This document shows positions 55,201 to 63,948 of a DNA stretch of 64,000 nucleotides, piece by piece. The notes below the pieces were generated by a model, which was not told the origin of the DNA, searched no databases, and saw only the letters and a program-made list of their open reading frames with translations. Position numbers and translations under genes: made by a program. The stretch is taken from the NCBI RefSeq assembly GCF_021390175.1, contig NZ_CP090004.1:3153001-3217000 (forward strand). The letters run 5' to 3'. Each line of letters begins with the position of its first letter. The first letter of the stretch is position 1. This DNA comes from Flagellimonas sp. HMM57. GTDB taxonomy: Bacteria > Bacteroidota > Bacteroidia > Flavobacteriales > Flavobacteriaceae.

Positions 55201-55344
55201 AATGCGCAAAACGTATTCACGATTACGGATTACAGCGGATTTAACCCAGATGTAAGTTCATTTGGAACATCCAACTTACGGTTGGATTATAACGCATATC
55301 CTCTTGCACGAATAATAACATTAGGATTTAATATTGGATTTTAA
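52267..55344 (+). CDS. susC: SusC-like TonB-dependent glycan transporter
   Basis: 1025 residues. A long N-terminal leader with one hydrophobic stretch (FAFWAVFFLFAGTIYA), a carboxypeptidase-like domain (about 55-130, VTDQNNVPLPGVTILVKG), TonB box (DEVVIIGYGSVKK), plug (QGRAAGVQITQANAQPGG, SIRIRGATSI, PLFVIDGLP, LKDASATAIYGSRGANGV) and the large barrel. It imports oligosaccharides across the outer membrane with its SusD partner, which starts 17 bp after it. Its promoter carries the same LacI operator as the fucI operon. Confidence 0.95.
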   Translation: MKHTYEKISAHSRWLPYPKNYFAFWAVFFLFAGTIYASPIAFSPLIPKMELQQTVMGTVTDQNNVPLPGVTILVKGTTSGTVSDIDGKYTIDTASDGVLAFSYIGFRSIEVPVRGQSVIDVTLEEDLENLDEVVIIGYGSVKKSDLTGSVSSLSDESFNTGAQVSVEQLIQGRAAGVQITQANAQPGGAFSIRIRGATSITAGNEPLFVIDGLPSQPQNAINPGDIESIEILKDASATAIYGSRGANGVVLITTKQGKAGKLRVDYETYAGFQEVENRLDLLNTQEYISFINGIRADQGQEPQFSPEDITAIGAGTDWQDAIFRSAFVQNHQFSVSGGSEQTKFYTSLNYFDQDGVVISSGIKRYTGRVNINHTGDRFNFGVNLNTSVVVSDNVPLGNGINIGAGTIGTALQFDPTLAIFDENGDYVQSPNLDLNNPVALAETIEPRSETDRTFGTFFAEYEFFKGFSAKANFGVNRRNIRSDFYAAPVTKRGQLGNGSASINHARNTSYLAELTASYDKTFGEDHSLNALAGISYQEFNFQGFNAGSQNFPTDQFGTDNLGAGDLETYTVGSSRNKNQLLSYIGRANYIYKDRYLVTATVRADGSSRFGEDNKYGYFPSVALGWKMNNESFLQNATAISNLKLRVSYGITGNQEIGNYTSLVLLGTSGDAVFDGERFTSIAPSNLANPDLRWEETAQFNVGLDFGLFNNRISGTLDYYTKETSDLLLNLPIPLTTGFGFTQENVGDTSNRGFEVLLETQNIVGDFNWTSTFNFATVRNEVTNLGELPFILQGNLRFLNDFTILREGDPLNSYWGYRTEGIFQNQEEIDASAQPGASPGDLKFVDTNEDGSIDPEDRVILGNPFPSFTLGLNNSFSYKGFTLDFFFEGVFGNELLNFTRVDSESPFSLLRNRQSFVQDRWTPDNTDSQNPSFLTSLGGRAVNDRVVEDGSYIRLRNLRIGYTFPNGSIKGIERLGIFANAQNVFTITDYSGFNPDVSSFGTSNLRLDYNAYPLARIITLGFNIGF

Positions 55345-55361
55345 TAAAAAAAGATAGACTC

Positions 55362-56807
55362 ATGATACTCAAAAGAAAATACTACTTTTTTATAGTAAGC
55401 TTGTTCTTTCTATTACCTAGTTGTGAAGGACCTTTAGAAGAAGAAACATTCACACAATTGGGGCCTTCCAATTTTTATGAAACCGCAGAGGATGCCGAAG
55501 CCTTATTGAACTCTGTCTATGCAAATGCAAGAGGATATCGAGATGTATTGAGGGATTACCTGACTTTTGGCGAAATGACCACCGATTTGATGATTTCTCG
55601 ACAAGGAGCGATTAACGCCAACACACAACCTATAGAAGATTTTCTGTTCCCGGAAGACCATCCATGGCTTTTAAGCCTTTGGGCCAAATTTTATAGTTCC
55701 ATTTTTAGGGCAAATACGGTGTTGGAACAAGTTCCAAATATTGATATGGATGAAACCCGGCGGACTCAGATAGTTGCCGAGGCACGATTTTTAAGAGTAT
55801 TCAGTTATTATACGTTACACGATCTTTTTGGAACCGTTCCTTTAATATTGACGAGTGAGACCACAGCTTCGGATAGGCCCAGCAGGGCAACCCGTGAGGA
55901 GTTTGATACATTTATGATAACTGAATTTACAGAAGTTGCGACCATTTTGCCCCCAACGCAGGAACAGTATGGCCGTGCTACCAGAGGTGCCGCATTGGGT
56001 TTATTGGCAAAATACCATTTGAATCAGAAATCTTGGCAAGAAGCTGCCGATACTGCTTTGGAAGTAATGGATTTAGGTGTTTACGGTATTTTTGCTCAAG
56101 GTAATAGAGCGGAACTCTTTGCCTTGGCCAATCAACGATCCAATGAGTTTATCTGGGTGTTTCCTTTTCCGGATGTACCCACAGGAGATTTGGGCAATAC
56201 CTATCTCAGTCATGCAGCCCCCCCGGGATATCAATTTGAATTTCCGCCAAAAGTAAACTTTGCCGCCCAGTTCAAATTACTGTCAAGTTTTGTAGATTCT
56301 TTTGCTGGGGAAGACGAACGTTTGGATGCCATTTTGTTCGAGTATACCAATGGAGGTGGCAATTTGGTACAACTTGGGAACGATGACAAACGTAGTTTTA
56401 AATACCGTGAGGACCCCAATGGTATTGGAGATGTAAGCGGAAACGATTTCCCCATTCTTCGCTATGCCGATATTTTGATGTCCAGAGCAGAGGCCTTGAA
56501 CGAATTGCAAGGTCCCAATCAGGAATCGATTGAGCTAATTAATCAAATTCGGACTGCTGCAGGTTTGGAGGCTATCAGTTTGGCAGACTTTGCTTCAAAA
56601 GAAGCGCTGCGTGATCAAATCTTATTGGAACGAAGCTGGGAATTCCATACTGAAGGATTACGTCGTCAAGACCTTATCAGACATGGCAAATTTATTCAAC
56701 TGGCACAAAGCAGAGGAAAGGCGGCACAAGATTATCAAGTGTTATTTCCTTTGCCCCAAACAGAAATCGATAAAAATCCGAACCTAGAACAAAATCCTGG
56801 ATATTAG
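55362..56807 (+). CDS. susD: SusD-like glycan-binding lipoprotein
   Basis: 481 residues with a lipoprotein signal ending LLPSC. RagB/SusD helices are visible: AEALLNSVYANARGY, FRANTVLEQVPNID, EARFLRVFSYYTLHDLFG, RATRGAALGLLAKYHL, and the C-terminal LLERSWEFHTEGLRRQDLIRHG, LFPLPQTEIDKNPNLEQNPGY. It lies on the cell surface and captures glycan for SusC. No separate surface glycan-binding (SusE/F-like) gene follows. Confidence 0.95.
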   Translation: MILKRKYYFFIVSLFFLLPSCEGPLEEETFTQLGPSNFYETAEDAEALLNSVYANARGYRDVLRDYLTFGEMTTDLMISRQGAINANTQPIEDFLFPEDHPWLLSLWAKFYSSIFRANTVLEQVPNIDMDETRRTQIVAEARFLRVFSYYTLHDLFGTVPLILTSETTASDRPSRATREEFDTFMITEFTEVATILPPTQEQYGRATRGAALGLLAKYHLNQKSWQEAADTALEVMDLGVYGIFAQGNRAELFALANQRSNEFIWVFPFPDVPTGDLGNTYLSHAAPPGYQFEFPPKVNFAAQFKLLSSFVDSFAGEDERLDAILFEYTNGGGNLVQLGNDDKRSFKYREDPNGIGDVSGNDFPILRYADILMSRAEALNELQGPNQESIELINQIRTAAGLEAISLADFASKEALRDQILLERSWEFHTEGLRRQDLIRHGKFIQLAQSRGKAAQDYQVLFPLPQTEIDKNPNLEQNPGY

Positions 56808-56893
56808 CTTGAAATTAACAATAGATTTAATTTTTAGAAACTACGTTTACATTTATTGAATTGGTCATACAAGGCTTTACCTGTAGAAAGAAT

Positions 56894-58435
56894 ATGAAAC
56901 ATATCATCAAAACAATAGCATCAGTGACAAGTTTAAACTTCATTTTACTTTTATTGATTTGTTCGATTGGAATGTCACAAACTAAAAGGCCCAATGTAAT
57001 TATCATCAATGCTGATGATTTGGGGTATGGAGATATTGGCATACAGGGAGCGACCAAAGTAAAGACCCCCACTATAGACCGCTTAGCTTCGGAGGGTAGG
57101 CGATTTACTGATTTTCATTCCGCTTCTGCTGTGTGTTCCCCTTCGAGGTATGCACTGCTAACAGGACAGTATCCTGCCAAACAGAATTTTTGGAGTCCCA
57201 TATTCTTAAAGACACCTTTACAAGTAGATGCAAAGCGTATGACTTTGGGGAGTCTTATGAAAAAAGCGGACTATCAGACAGCTGTCATAGGGAAATGGCA
57301 TCTGGGATTTGGCAACGAACAGCCCATAGATTGGAATAAACCCTTGAAACCAGGTCCTTTGGAACTTGGGTTTGATTATTATTACGGGGTTCCTGTGCTC
57401 AATAGTCATCCTCCTTTTGTATATGTGGAAAATCATAAAGTAGTCGGTCTTGTACCAGATGACCCCATGGTCTATGGAAAAAAAGCGAATACCAGATATT
57501 TTGATGAGAAATTTGGCATAGATGAGATGGGAGGTGCACATGAGGCCCATAAACTGTACAAAGACCGTGAGGTAGGAACACATCTAAAAGATAAGGCAGT
57601 GGATTGGATAAAAGAGCACAAGGACAATCCTTTTTTCCTCTATTTTGCACCAACCAACATTCATCATCCTTTTACCCCGGCACCAAGATTTATTGGGACT
57701 AGTGGTGCAGGACCTTATGGGGATTTTATCCATGAGCTGGATTGGATGGTATCTGAAATTCTAGAAACGCTGGATGAAGAAGGGATTGCGGACAATACAC
57801 TGGTAATTCTAACAAGTGACAATGGCGGTATGTTGAATAGGGGAGGACAGGTTGCCATGGAAGCCGGCCATTCCTTGAACGGACCTTTGCTCGGTTTTAA
57901 GTTTGATGCCTGGGAAGGAGGGCATCGGGTTCCTTTCATTGCTCGTTGGCCCGGTAAGGTACCTGCCGGAACAACATCGGACGAATTGTTGTCAAATGTA
58001 GATTTGTTTGCCACTTTGGCAAAAATGATTGGTTACAAACCTAAGAAAGATGAAGGCCCTGACAGTATGGACATGTTAACGGCGTTGACAGGAAACCCAG
58101 ATAAACCTATTCGGGAACATTTACTCATTTCTCCTTCACGACCTAAAAACCTTGCAATGCGCAAAGGAAAATGGATGTACATATCTGCGCAGGGTGGAGG
58201 TGGTTTTGAAGACATCAAACTAGGTGATCACACGTTTGGTGGACCAGCTGCTTTTCCATTTACAGGTCAGGTGAACAGCGATATCGAAAACGGTAAAATC
58301 AAGGATGAAGCATCTCCCGCACAATTATATGATTTAGAAGCCGACCCTTATCAAAGCACCAATGTGTACGAAAAATATCCTGATGTTGTAAAGGAAATGG
58401 AAGCCCTGATTAAAAAAACCTTGGATGATAAATAG
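56894..58435 (+). CDS. Formylglycine-dependent secreted sulfatase (S1 family)
   Basis: 513 residues from the start at 56894 (MKHIIKTIASVTSLNFILLL, signal peptide ending GMSQ); the longer reading begins at a TTG without signal character. Metal DD at 41-42 ([13 protein letters not shown]), formylglycine motif C81-S-P-S-R, GKWHLGFG, TSDNGG and WEGGHRVPFIARWPG. It is a different branch from the sulfatase at 50619 (tail and active-site loops differ), so two distinct sulfate positions are probably removed. It is in the SusC/SusD operon, 86 bp after susD. Confidence 0.88.
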   Translation: MKHIIKTIASVTSLNFILLLLICSIGMSQTKRPNVIIINADDLGYGDIGIQGATKVKTPTIDRLASEGRRFTDFHSASAVCSPSRYALLTGQYPAKQNFWSPIFLKTPLQVDAKRMTLGSLMKKADYQTAVIGKWHLGFGNEQPIDWNKPLKPGPLELGFDYYYGVPVLNSHPPFVYVENHKVVGLVPDDPMVYGKKANTRYFDEKFGIDEMGGAHEAHKLYKDREVGTHLKDKAVDWIKEHKDNPFFLYFAPTNIHHPFTPAPRFIGTSGAGPYGDFIHELDWMVSEILETLDEEGIADNTLVILTSDNGGMLNRGGQVAMEAGHSLNGPLLGFKFDAWEGGHRVPFIARWPGKVPAGTTSDELLSNVDLFATLAKMIGYKPKKDEGPDSMDMLTALTGNPDKPIREHLLISPSRPKNLAMRKGKWMYISAQGGGGFEDIKLGDHTFGGPAAFPFTGQVNSDIENGKIKDEASPAQLYDLEADPYQSTNVYEKYPDVVKEMEALIKKTLDDK

Positions 58436-58442
58436 ACAGAAC

Positions 58443-60548
58443 ATGAGACATTCAGTAAATAACAATAAAATATTTTGGACTGCGATACGAAAGAATACCA
58501 TAAAAATTGGAGTATTGTTTTTTGTGGTCGTAGCTATACTATCCTGTGAACAAGAGAAAAAGTATATTTCCTATACAGATATGGTCAATCGATTAATAGA
58601 CCTTCAAGTGTTGGCGAAATTACCCGAAAAAGGAGAAAAAAGTGAAATGTGGTCCAGTTATGATCGTGATAGCAAAATAGATTCGGTAACTGGGGAATTT
58701 ATTGATTGGGATGCCAATATTGATGGTTTTGAACCACAATATATTAGAAAAGAAGGTGACAATGAGGTGTTGGCAGAAATGACAGGACCGGGAGCCATTG
58801 TCAGGATCTGGTCGGCAAGCCCACGTAAGGGAAAGGTTAAAATCTATATTGATGGGAACGAGGAGCCAATGGTCAACGAATCCTTTATTGATTACTTCAA
58901 GCCGAGTATTCCAGCTTTTGATTATCCTGAACTGGTCTACGAGACCAATGCCAAGGGGTTTAACAACTATGTGCCAATACCCTATCAAAAAAGTTGTAAA
59001 ATCGTGGCAGAACCCGGTTGGGGGCAGTACTATCATTTCAATTACATCACTTTTCCTGAAGGTACAGAGCTGGAAGCTTTTGACCCACAGTTGACTGAAT
59101 CAGGAAAAAATGCACTTAATAATGTGAACACTTTTTTCGCTAAAAATATGGGCGAATACCCTCATGAAAATAGCAGTCTGAAAAATGAAACCAACAAGCT
59201 GGAATTAGCGGCGAACGAGAAGAAAACCGCTTTTACTTTAGAAGGAGAAGGAGCCATTGCAGCGATAAAGGCGAAGTTTCATATCGCCGACTCCTCAGAG
59301 GTTGCAGAGATCATGCGCAAGACCATTTTGGAGATACGTTGGGATGGAGAAGACCAACCTTCGGTCTGGACACCTTTGGGAGATTTTTTTGGTACGTCAC
59401 CCGGTTGGAACGAATACCAAACCCTACCCATGGGAATGACCAAAGAATGGGCATACAGCTATTGGTATATGCCCTATGGAGATGGGGCTGAAATAACCTT
59501 ACAAAATTATTATGATGGTCCCGTATCGGTGACCTTAGAAATAGCACATACCGAGCTTGAAGGCGATATTGATGATTACGGCAGGTTTCACGCCAAATGG
59601 CACAGAGATTTGGACCCCGTCGAAGAAGAACGATGGCCAGATTGGGAATTACTTAAAACAAAGGGCCAAGGACGATTTTTAGGTGCTCATCTTTTGGTCT
59701 GGAACCCAAAGGGGGGTAGCTCGGATTCGGGTGGACCTGGACATTTTTGGTGGGGCGAAGGGGATGAAAAGTTCTTTGTGGACAACGAGCAGTTTCCATC
59801 TACCTTTGGTACGGGAACCGAAGATTATTTTGGCTATGCTTGGTGTAATCCTTCAATTTTTGAACAGGCGTTTCACAGTCAGACCCAAGACAATGACAAT
59901 ATGGGGTATCAACCTATGAACCGCTGGCAGATAACGGATAATATTCCTTTTCAACAATCTTTTGATGGTTATCTTGAAAAGTACTTCCCCAACGAATTGC
60001 CCACACAATATAGCACCGTAGTATATTGGTACTTGAACCCAGAAGGAGAAGATGTATTAACTGCAGTAGATGCAAACGAACTTTATGGGTATGAAACGCC
60101 ATTCGAGGTATTCCGAAAGGATGGTGTTATGGAAGCGGAACAACTTACTGTTGCATCCAATACGGGTGGATGGGTATCGACAGATTTTTGGGCACACGAA
60201 TCACTTTTTGAGACCGTGAGCGGACATAAAATCATGGTATGGTTTGCTGCAAAGGATAAAGCCAATACCTTGAAAACAACCTTTAACTGGCCTGAAGCAG
60301 GGAACTATAAAGTGTATGCAAATCTAGTTCAGCAAGATGATGGAGGAACATTCGATATCAAATTGAACGGTAAAGCTTTGAATCGGTTGGATTTTCGAGC
60401 ACCCAAAGAACAAAAGCAGACCAAGAGCGTATTACTTGGTGAAGTTCGCCTAGAACTAGGCCAACAAGAGTTAGAGTTTATTTGGTCAGGCGATGGCGAA
60501 TTTCCCCAGGCCTTACGGTTAGATTATTTGGAACTACAGAAAGTTTAA
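58443..60548 (+). CDS. GH172 (DUF2961) family lipoprotein, candidate D-arabinofuranosidase or D-fructofuranosidase
   Basis: 701 residues. The start at 58443 follows the sulfatase stop; 58425 is an alternative that overlaps it by 11 bp. Lipoprotein signal ending AILSC. DUF2961 motifs: GPGAIVRIWSASPRKGKVKIYIDG, FNNYVPIPYQKSCKI, FPSTFGTGTEDYFGYAW and MNRWQITDNIPF. A C-terminal domain (about 570 onwards) looks like an extra beta-sandwich carbohydrate-binding module. GH172 members act on alpha-D-arabinofuranosides and alpha-D-fructofuranosides. The SusC/SusD operon shares the LacI operator with the FucI-AraB operon, which would metabolise free D-arabinose, so a D-arabinofuranosidase role fits best. 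Confidence 0.8.
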   Translation: MRHSVNNNKIFWTAIRKNTIKIGVLFFVVVAILSCEQEKKYISYTDMVNRLIDLQVLAKLPEKGEKSEMWSSYDRDSKIDSVTGEFIDWDANIDGFEPQYIRKEGDNEVLAEMTGPGAIVRIWSASPRKGKVKIYIDGNEEPMVNESFIDYFKPSIPAFDYPELVYETNAKGFNNYVPIPYQKSCKIVAEPGWGQYYHFNYITFPEGTELEAFDPQLTESGKNALNNVNTFFAKNMGEYPHENSSLKNETNKLELAANEKKTAFTLEGEGAIAAIKAKFHIADSSEVAEIMRKTILEIRWDGEDQPSVWTPLGDFFGTSPGWNEYQTLPMGMTKEWAYSYWYMPYGDGAEITLQNYYDGPVSVTLEIAHTELEGDIDDYGRFHAKWHRDLDPVEEERWPDWELLKTKGQGRFLGAHLLVWNPKGGSSDSGGPGHFWWGEGDEKFFVDNEQFPSTFGTGTEDYFGYAWCNPSIFEQAFHSQTQDNDNMGYQPMNRWQITDNIPFQQSFDGYLEKYFPNELPTQYSTVVYWYLNPEGEDVLTAVDANELYGYETPFEVFRKDGVMEAEQLTVASNTGGWVSTDFWAHESLFETVSGHKIMVWFAAKDKANTLKTTFNWPEAGNYKVYANLVQQDDGGTFDIKLNGKALNRLDFRAPKEQKQTKSVLLGEVRLELGQQELEFIWSGDGEFPQALRLDYLELQKV

Positions 60549-61178
60549 TTAGTTGAGTTAGTTTTTTCAAAAAAGGACCGATTTCCAAGCCAGAAGCAAA
60601 TAAAAGTATTGTAGCGTATTTTAGTTGTTTTCAAAATATTTGGCAAATTTGAATAGCTTGGTTATCGGTCTTTTATCTTATCTTTTCTAATTTCCCAAGA
60701 TTTGCCCGGTTCTTTTTATTGGGATTATTTACTGGACACTAATTACACAAATTAACAGGAATTTCTCGGAGATTTTTTTTGGATTTGGTGCTTGGAATTT
60801 TAGTGGCTCTTGGGCTTGCCTGGAGGAGATTTACTTTTGATTCTTGATAGCTTCACTTGCTCCAATAGGCATAATTCGCATTTACGATATTGATCAAAGG
60901 CACTGTTTTATTACTTTCTGGCAATAGCCACCATATCTCTGGATTTGGGCTTGGCATTTCATTTTTCTTTTGATTACTCATAAACAAATCGGATAATCGA
61001 ATGAATTAACAGGTGTTTTCAAAAGAGACAATTAGGTTTGTATAGCGAAACAGATTCTCTATACTATATTAAAATTGTATCTAATTTCGTTTGCAACCCA
61101 AAATAGTGGTATGCTTGTGCCCATACGGTCGAGTTCTGAGCCTGTATTGTTAATCTTCCCATATGTAAAATCTCTGAA
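60549..61178. other. 630-bp spacer, no clear gene
   Basis: After GH172. A 42-codon frame on the - strand (60853-60981, starting MSNQKKNEMPSPNPEIWW) is followed by another 36 open codons after one stop, which could be a decayed gene; not recognised. TAGGTTTG at 61033-61040 fits the -7 promoter element for the next gene, but without a well placed TTG and 138 bp before its start. No strong terminator was seen beyond an AT-rich dyad at about 60563-60575. Confidence 0.4.
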
Positions 61179-62093
61179 ATGAAAAGCATCTACTATTTAA
61201 CTATTGTCTTTGCCTTTTTTTGTTACAATAAAATGTGGTCGCAAGAAAATGTAATCCACGTAAAGACGTTAACCAAGAATTTTTATGGAAATGGCTCAGT
61301 GGCCGTTGGTCTGGATGGGACTGTTTTTGTCAATGAATATGGTACGGCAAATCCAGATATTTCTGGGAGTGGAACCCGTATATTTTCAGTAAGCAAAGAA
61401 GGTAAGGTCGATATTATCTCTGATAAAGTAAAAGGTGCCGTGGGCAATACAATGGACAGTGAGGGAAACTATTATTTCAATACTGGAAATTCCTATACTT
61501 CAAGTGATTTTATGGTTTTAAAAGATGGTAAAATAACCAAAATCGCAACTCTCGAAGGTTTTTCCGGAGATATTTTGATGGATGAGGCCAATGGCTTTTT
61601 TTACATCACCAGCTATACGCACCCTGCTATTAGAAGAGTATCCAAGCAAGGGCAAGTTGAAGATTACGCAAAAGATGAAAGACTAAAAGGCGCAACGGGT
61701 ATAACTTTTGGTCCTGACAAAGATATGTTTGTAAGTAATTTTACTACGGGCAAGATTTTTAAATTGGACTCCAAAGGTTCAATCGAGGAACTGGCAAGTA
61801 TTCCAATAGTTTACCCCGGTTATGTTATAGGCTATATCACATATTTTGAAGAAAATCTTTACGCAACAGGATATGGTTCCAACAAGATTTATAAAATAGG
61901 AATGGATGGAAAGGTTACAGAATTTGCCGGTTCTGGCGAATACAAAATGGAAGATGGTGCTGCTACAAAAGCCAGTTTTGTGACACCGAATGGTATAGAC
62001 ATTGATACTAAGAACCGAAGACTATATATTTCCCAAAACGGAAATGGTAAACCAGCTTCTTTACGCTATATTGATTTGCCAGAAAAAAAGTAG
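61179..62093 (+). CDS. Secreted SMP-30/gluconolactonase-like beta-propeller
   Basis: 304 residues with a signal peptide (MKSIYYLTIVFAFFCYNKMWS). Repeats such as VAVGLDGTVFVNEYG, NTMDSEGNYYFNTG, ITFGPDKDMFVSNF and GIDIDTKNRRLYISQNG are those of SMP-30/NHL-type six-bladed propellers; some hydrolyse sugar lactones, others only bind. Metal ligands typical of lactonases (Glu, Asn, Asp) cannot be confirmed by eye. It stands alone after the polysaccharide locus, and its link to it is unclear. Confidence 0.72.
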   Translation: MKSIYYLTIVFAFFCYNKMWSQENVIHVKTLTKNFYGNGSVAVGLDGTVFVNEYGTANPDISGSGTRIFSVSKEGKVDIISDKVKGAVGNTMDSEGNYYFNTGNSYTSSDFMVLKDGKITKIATLEGFSGDILMDEANGFFYITSYTHPAIRRVSKQGQVEDYAKDERLKGATGITFGPDKDMFVSNFTTGKIFKLDSKGSIEELASIPIVYPGYVIGYITYFEENLYATGYGSNKIYKIGMDGKVTEFAGSGEYKMEDGAATKASFVTPNGIDIDTKNRRLYISQNGNGKPASLRYIDLPEKK

Positions 62094-62304
62094 TCATAAC
62101 GATGGTTTGATAGAAACCTTGAGCTTTTTGGCCTACAAGATGTAATCAATTGTAAAACTACCTTTTCTAGCTCCTGTAAAAGTACCTCATCATTATTTAG
62201 TTGGTTATAGTATATCTGGAAGCTTGCCCTTGGGTTGACCTAATACTTTTATATTTTGAATAACAAAACTTCTGGATTAAACAGATTTAAAACTGTTTGT
62301 TGCC

Positions 62305-62346
62305 GATCCTCTAAACAAATCTTTGGATTTGTTTAGAGGATTTTTT
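62305..62346 (+). terminator. Strong intrinsic terminator without an adjacent gene
   Basis: A 16-bp perfect stem (ATCCTCTAAACAAATC with GATTTGTTTAGAGGAT), TTTG loop and a run of six T. It is 212 bp after the nearest + strand gene (SMP-30-like), so it either ends a long 3' UTR or a separate small RNA. Confidence 0.88.
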
Positions 62347-62678
62347 GTTTCATTCACTGTTAAAATTAATTGAAAGTTACGGTTACACTTTTTAAATATC
62401 GATCCAGAAGGCCCATCCGTGAATGCAAATGGCCCATCCATCAGTTTAGGTCCTATAAAAGCAAAATTCAATAGTATGTTTACACCGAGTTAGTAGTCAA
62501 GTTGAATGACGTGATTATAAATCTTTTAAGAATAGATTTGGTTTGGATATTTTAGATCAATTTGTTTAGAAGATTTACGTTGCACCAAGGGGTTATGAGG
62601 TTGAGCTCCTTGGTTGTAACGGTTTTAAAATTTAATTGTATAACAAGCTCATTTACTTAACCTACCTGCTTAGATAAA

Positions 62679-62706
62679 AGGGTCATTTATAATGGCTCTT
62701 TTTCTT
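62679..62706 (+). terminator. Intrinsic terminator, likely end of a non-coding transcript
   Basis: AGGGTCATT, TAT loop, AATGGCTCT (9 bp with two G-U pairs), then T-rich CTTTTTCTTTTTC-like tract. It lies 57 bp after the long hairpin at 62578-62621 and before the trxB promoter. Confidence 0.7.
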
Positions 62707-62793
62707 TTTCAACTTAGGAAAGTTTATAATCTTTCACAAAGATCTTGTTGACAAATTGAGAATAGCATGGTGAATAAATCAACTGTTTACATT

Positions 62794-62825
62794 TTGTAAG
62801 GTTCTATGCAAAAAACCTACTTTTG
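62794..62825 (+). promoter_or_regulatory. trxB promoter
   Basis: TTG at 62794-62796, a 21-bp spacer and TACTTTTG at 62818-62825, an exact TTG-N(17-23)-TAnnTTTG match. The start codon is 30 bp downstream, giving a leader of about 20 nt. Confidence 0.82.
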
Positions 62826-62854
62826 TAAAAGTAATTTATAGCACAAACTATCTT

Positions 62855-63829
62855 ATGTCCGAACAAATAGAAAGAATAAAAACACTGATTATTGGATCCG
62901 GCCCAGCAGGATACACTGCGGCAATCTATGCCTCTAGAGCAGATTTAAAACCTGTAATGTATACAGGAATGGAACCTGGGGGGCAATTAACAACAACAAC
63001 AGAAGTGGATAATTTTCCTGGATATCCTGATGGTATCGATGGTCCAACAATGATGGTTCAGTTGCAGAAACAAGCTGAAAGATTTGGGACAGAGGTACGG
63101 ATAGGAATGGTTACTTCAGTCGATTTTAGCGATGAAGTTGGCGGAATACATAAAGTAACTGTGGATAATAATCAGGTTATAGAGGCAGAAAGCATTATAA
63201 TTTCTACAGGTGCTTCTGCGAAATATTTAAATATCCCAAGTGAACAACGTTTACGGGGAGGTGGTGTCTCCGCTTGTGCTGTTTGCGACGGATTCTTTTA
63301 TAAAGGCCAAGAAGTCGCTATTGTTGGGGCTGGGGATACTGCTGCGGAGGAAGCTTCTTATTTGGCAAACATTTGTAAAAAGGTGACCATGTTGGTGAGA
63401 AAGGATTATATGCGAGCTTCCAAGGCGATGCAACATCGTGTCAACAGTTTAGAGAATATAGAGGTCAGATATAACACAGAGGTTGATGAAGTGTTGGGCG
63501 AACAAGTGGTAGAAGGCCTTAGAATGGTCAATAATGTAACTGGGGAAAAAGAAGATATTGCTATTACAGGGCTTTTTATAGCAATAGGACACAAACCCAA
63601 TACGGATATCTTCAAGGGTCAATTAGATATGGACGAAACAGGTTATATAATTACTGAAGGAAAGTCCACAAAAACAAATAAACCTGGAGTCTTCGCCAGC
63701 GGAGATGTACAAGATAAGGAGTACAGGCAAGCAGTAACCGCTGCCGGAACAGGATGCATGGCCGCTTTGGATGCAGAACGTTATTTGGCTTCTGTTGGGT
63801 CAACAGAAGAAGTGACGGCCAATTCATAG
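62855..63829 (+). CDS. trxB: Thioredoxin-disulfide reductase
   Basis: 324 residues. FAD motif GSGPAGYTAAIYASRA (14-29), redox-active C141-A-V-C144 in CAVCDGFFY, NADPH motif GAGDTAAEEA and the second FAD motif VFASGDVQDKEYRQAVTAAGTGCMAA. It reduces thioredoxin with NADPH in the cytoplasm. It is a housekeeping gene that marks the end of the accessory region; single gene with its own promoter and terminator. Confidence 0.97.
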   Translation: MSEQIERIKTLIIGSGPAGYTAAIYASRADLKPVMYTGMEPGGQLTTTTEVDNFPGYPDGIDGPTMMVQLQKQAERFGTEVRIGMVTSVDFSDEVGGIHKVTVDNNQVIEAESIIISTGASAKYLNIPSEQRLRGGGVSACAVCDGFFYKGQEVAIVGAGDTAAEEASYLANICKKVTMLVRKDYMRASKAMQHRVNSLENIEVRYNTEVDEVLGEQVVEGLRMVNNVTGEKEDIAITGLFIAIGHKPNTDIFKGQLDMDETGYIITEGKSTKTNKPGVFASGDVQDKEYRQAVTAAGTGCMAALDAERYLASVGSTEEVTANS

Positions 63830-63884
63830 AAGTTGGGTAGAAGATGTTCTCCTATTATAATAGGTATAACTAAAGAACAATAAA

Positions 63885-63928
63885 AAAGCAATCCATAGAC
63901 TGATTTCAATTCAGGAATGGATTGCTTT
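63885..63928. terminator. Bidirectional terminator between trxB and a convergent gene
   Basis: AAAGCAATCCAT (63885-63896) pairs with ATGGATTGCTTT (63917-63928), a 12-bp perfect stem. On the - strand it is followed at once by a T-run (TTTTTT); on the + strand a T-run comes later (63944-63950). This suits termination of both converging genes. Confidence 0.8.
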
Positions 63929-63948
63929 ATGCTTTATAATGGATTTTT

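Larger units (their letters stand above)
62094..62854 (+). other. 760-bp gene-free stretch with RNA-like structures
   Basis: No protein gene is visible on either strand. It contains two terminators (62305-62346 and 62679-62706) that follow no gene, a long hairpin at 62578-62621 (13 bp with one bulge: CGTTGCACCAAGG pairs with CCTTGGTTGTAACG), and the trxB promoter. Such a layout suggests one or two small RNAs between 62260 and 62706. Confidence 0.5.

Noticed and set aside
62235..62258. TTG and TATATTTTG before the first orphan terminator as a small-RNA promoter
   Set aside because: The spacer (12-14 bp) is too short and the -7 element is off by one base; the small-RNA idea rests on the terminators instead.
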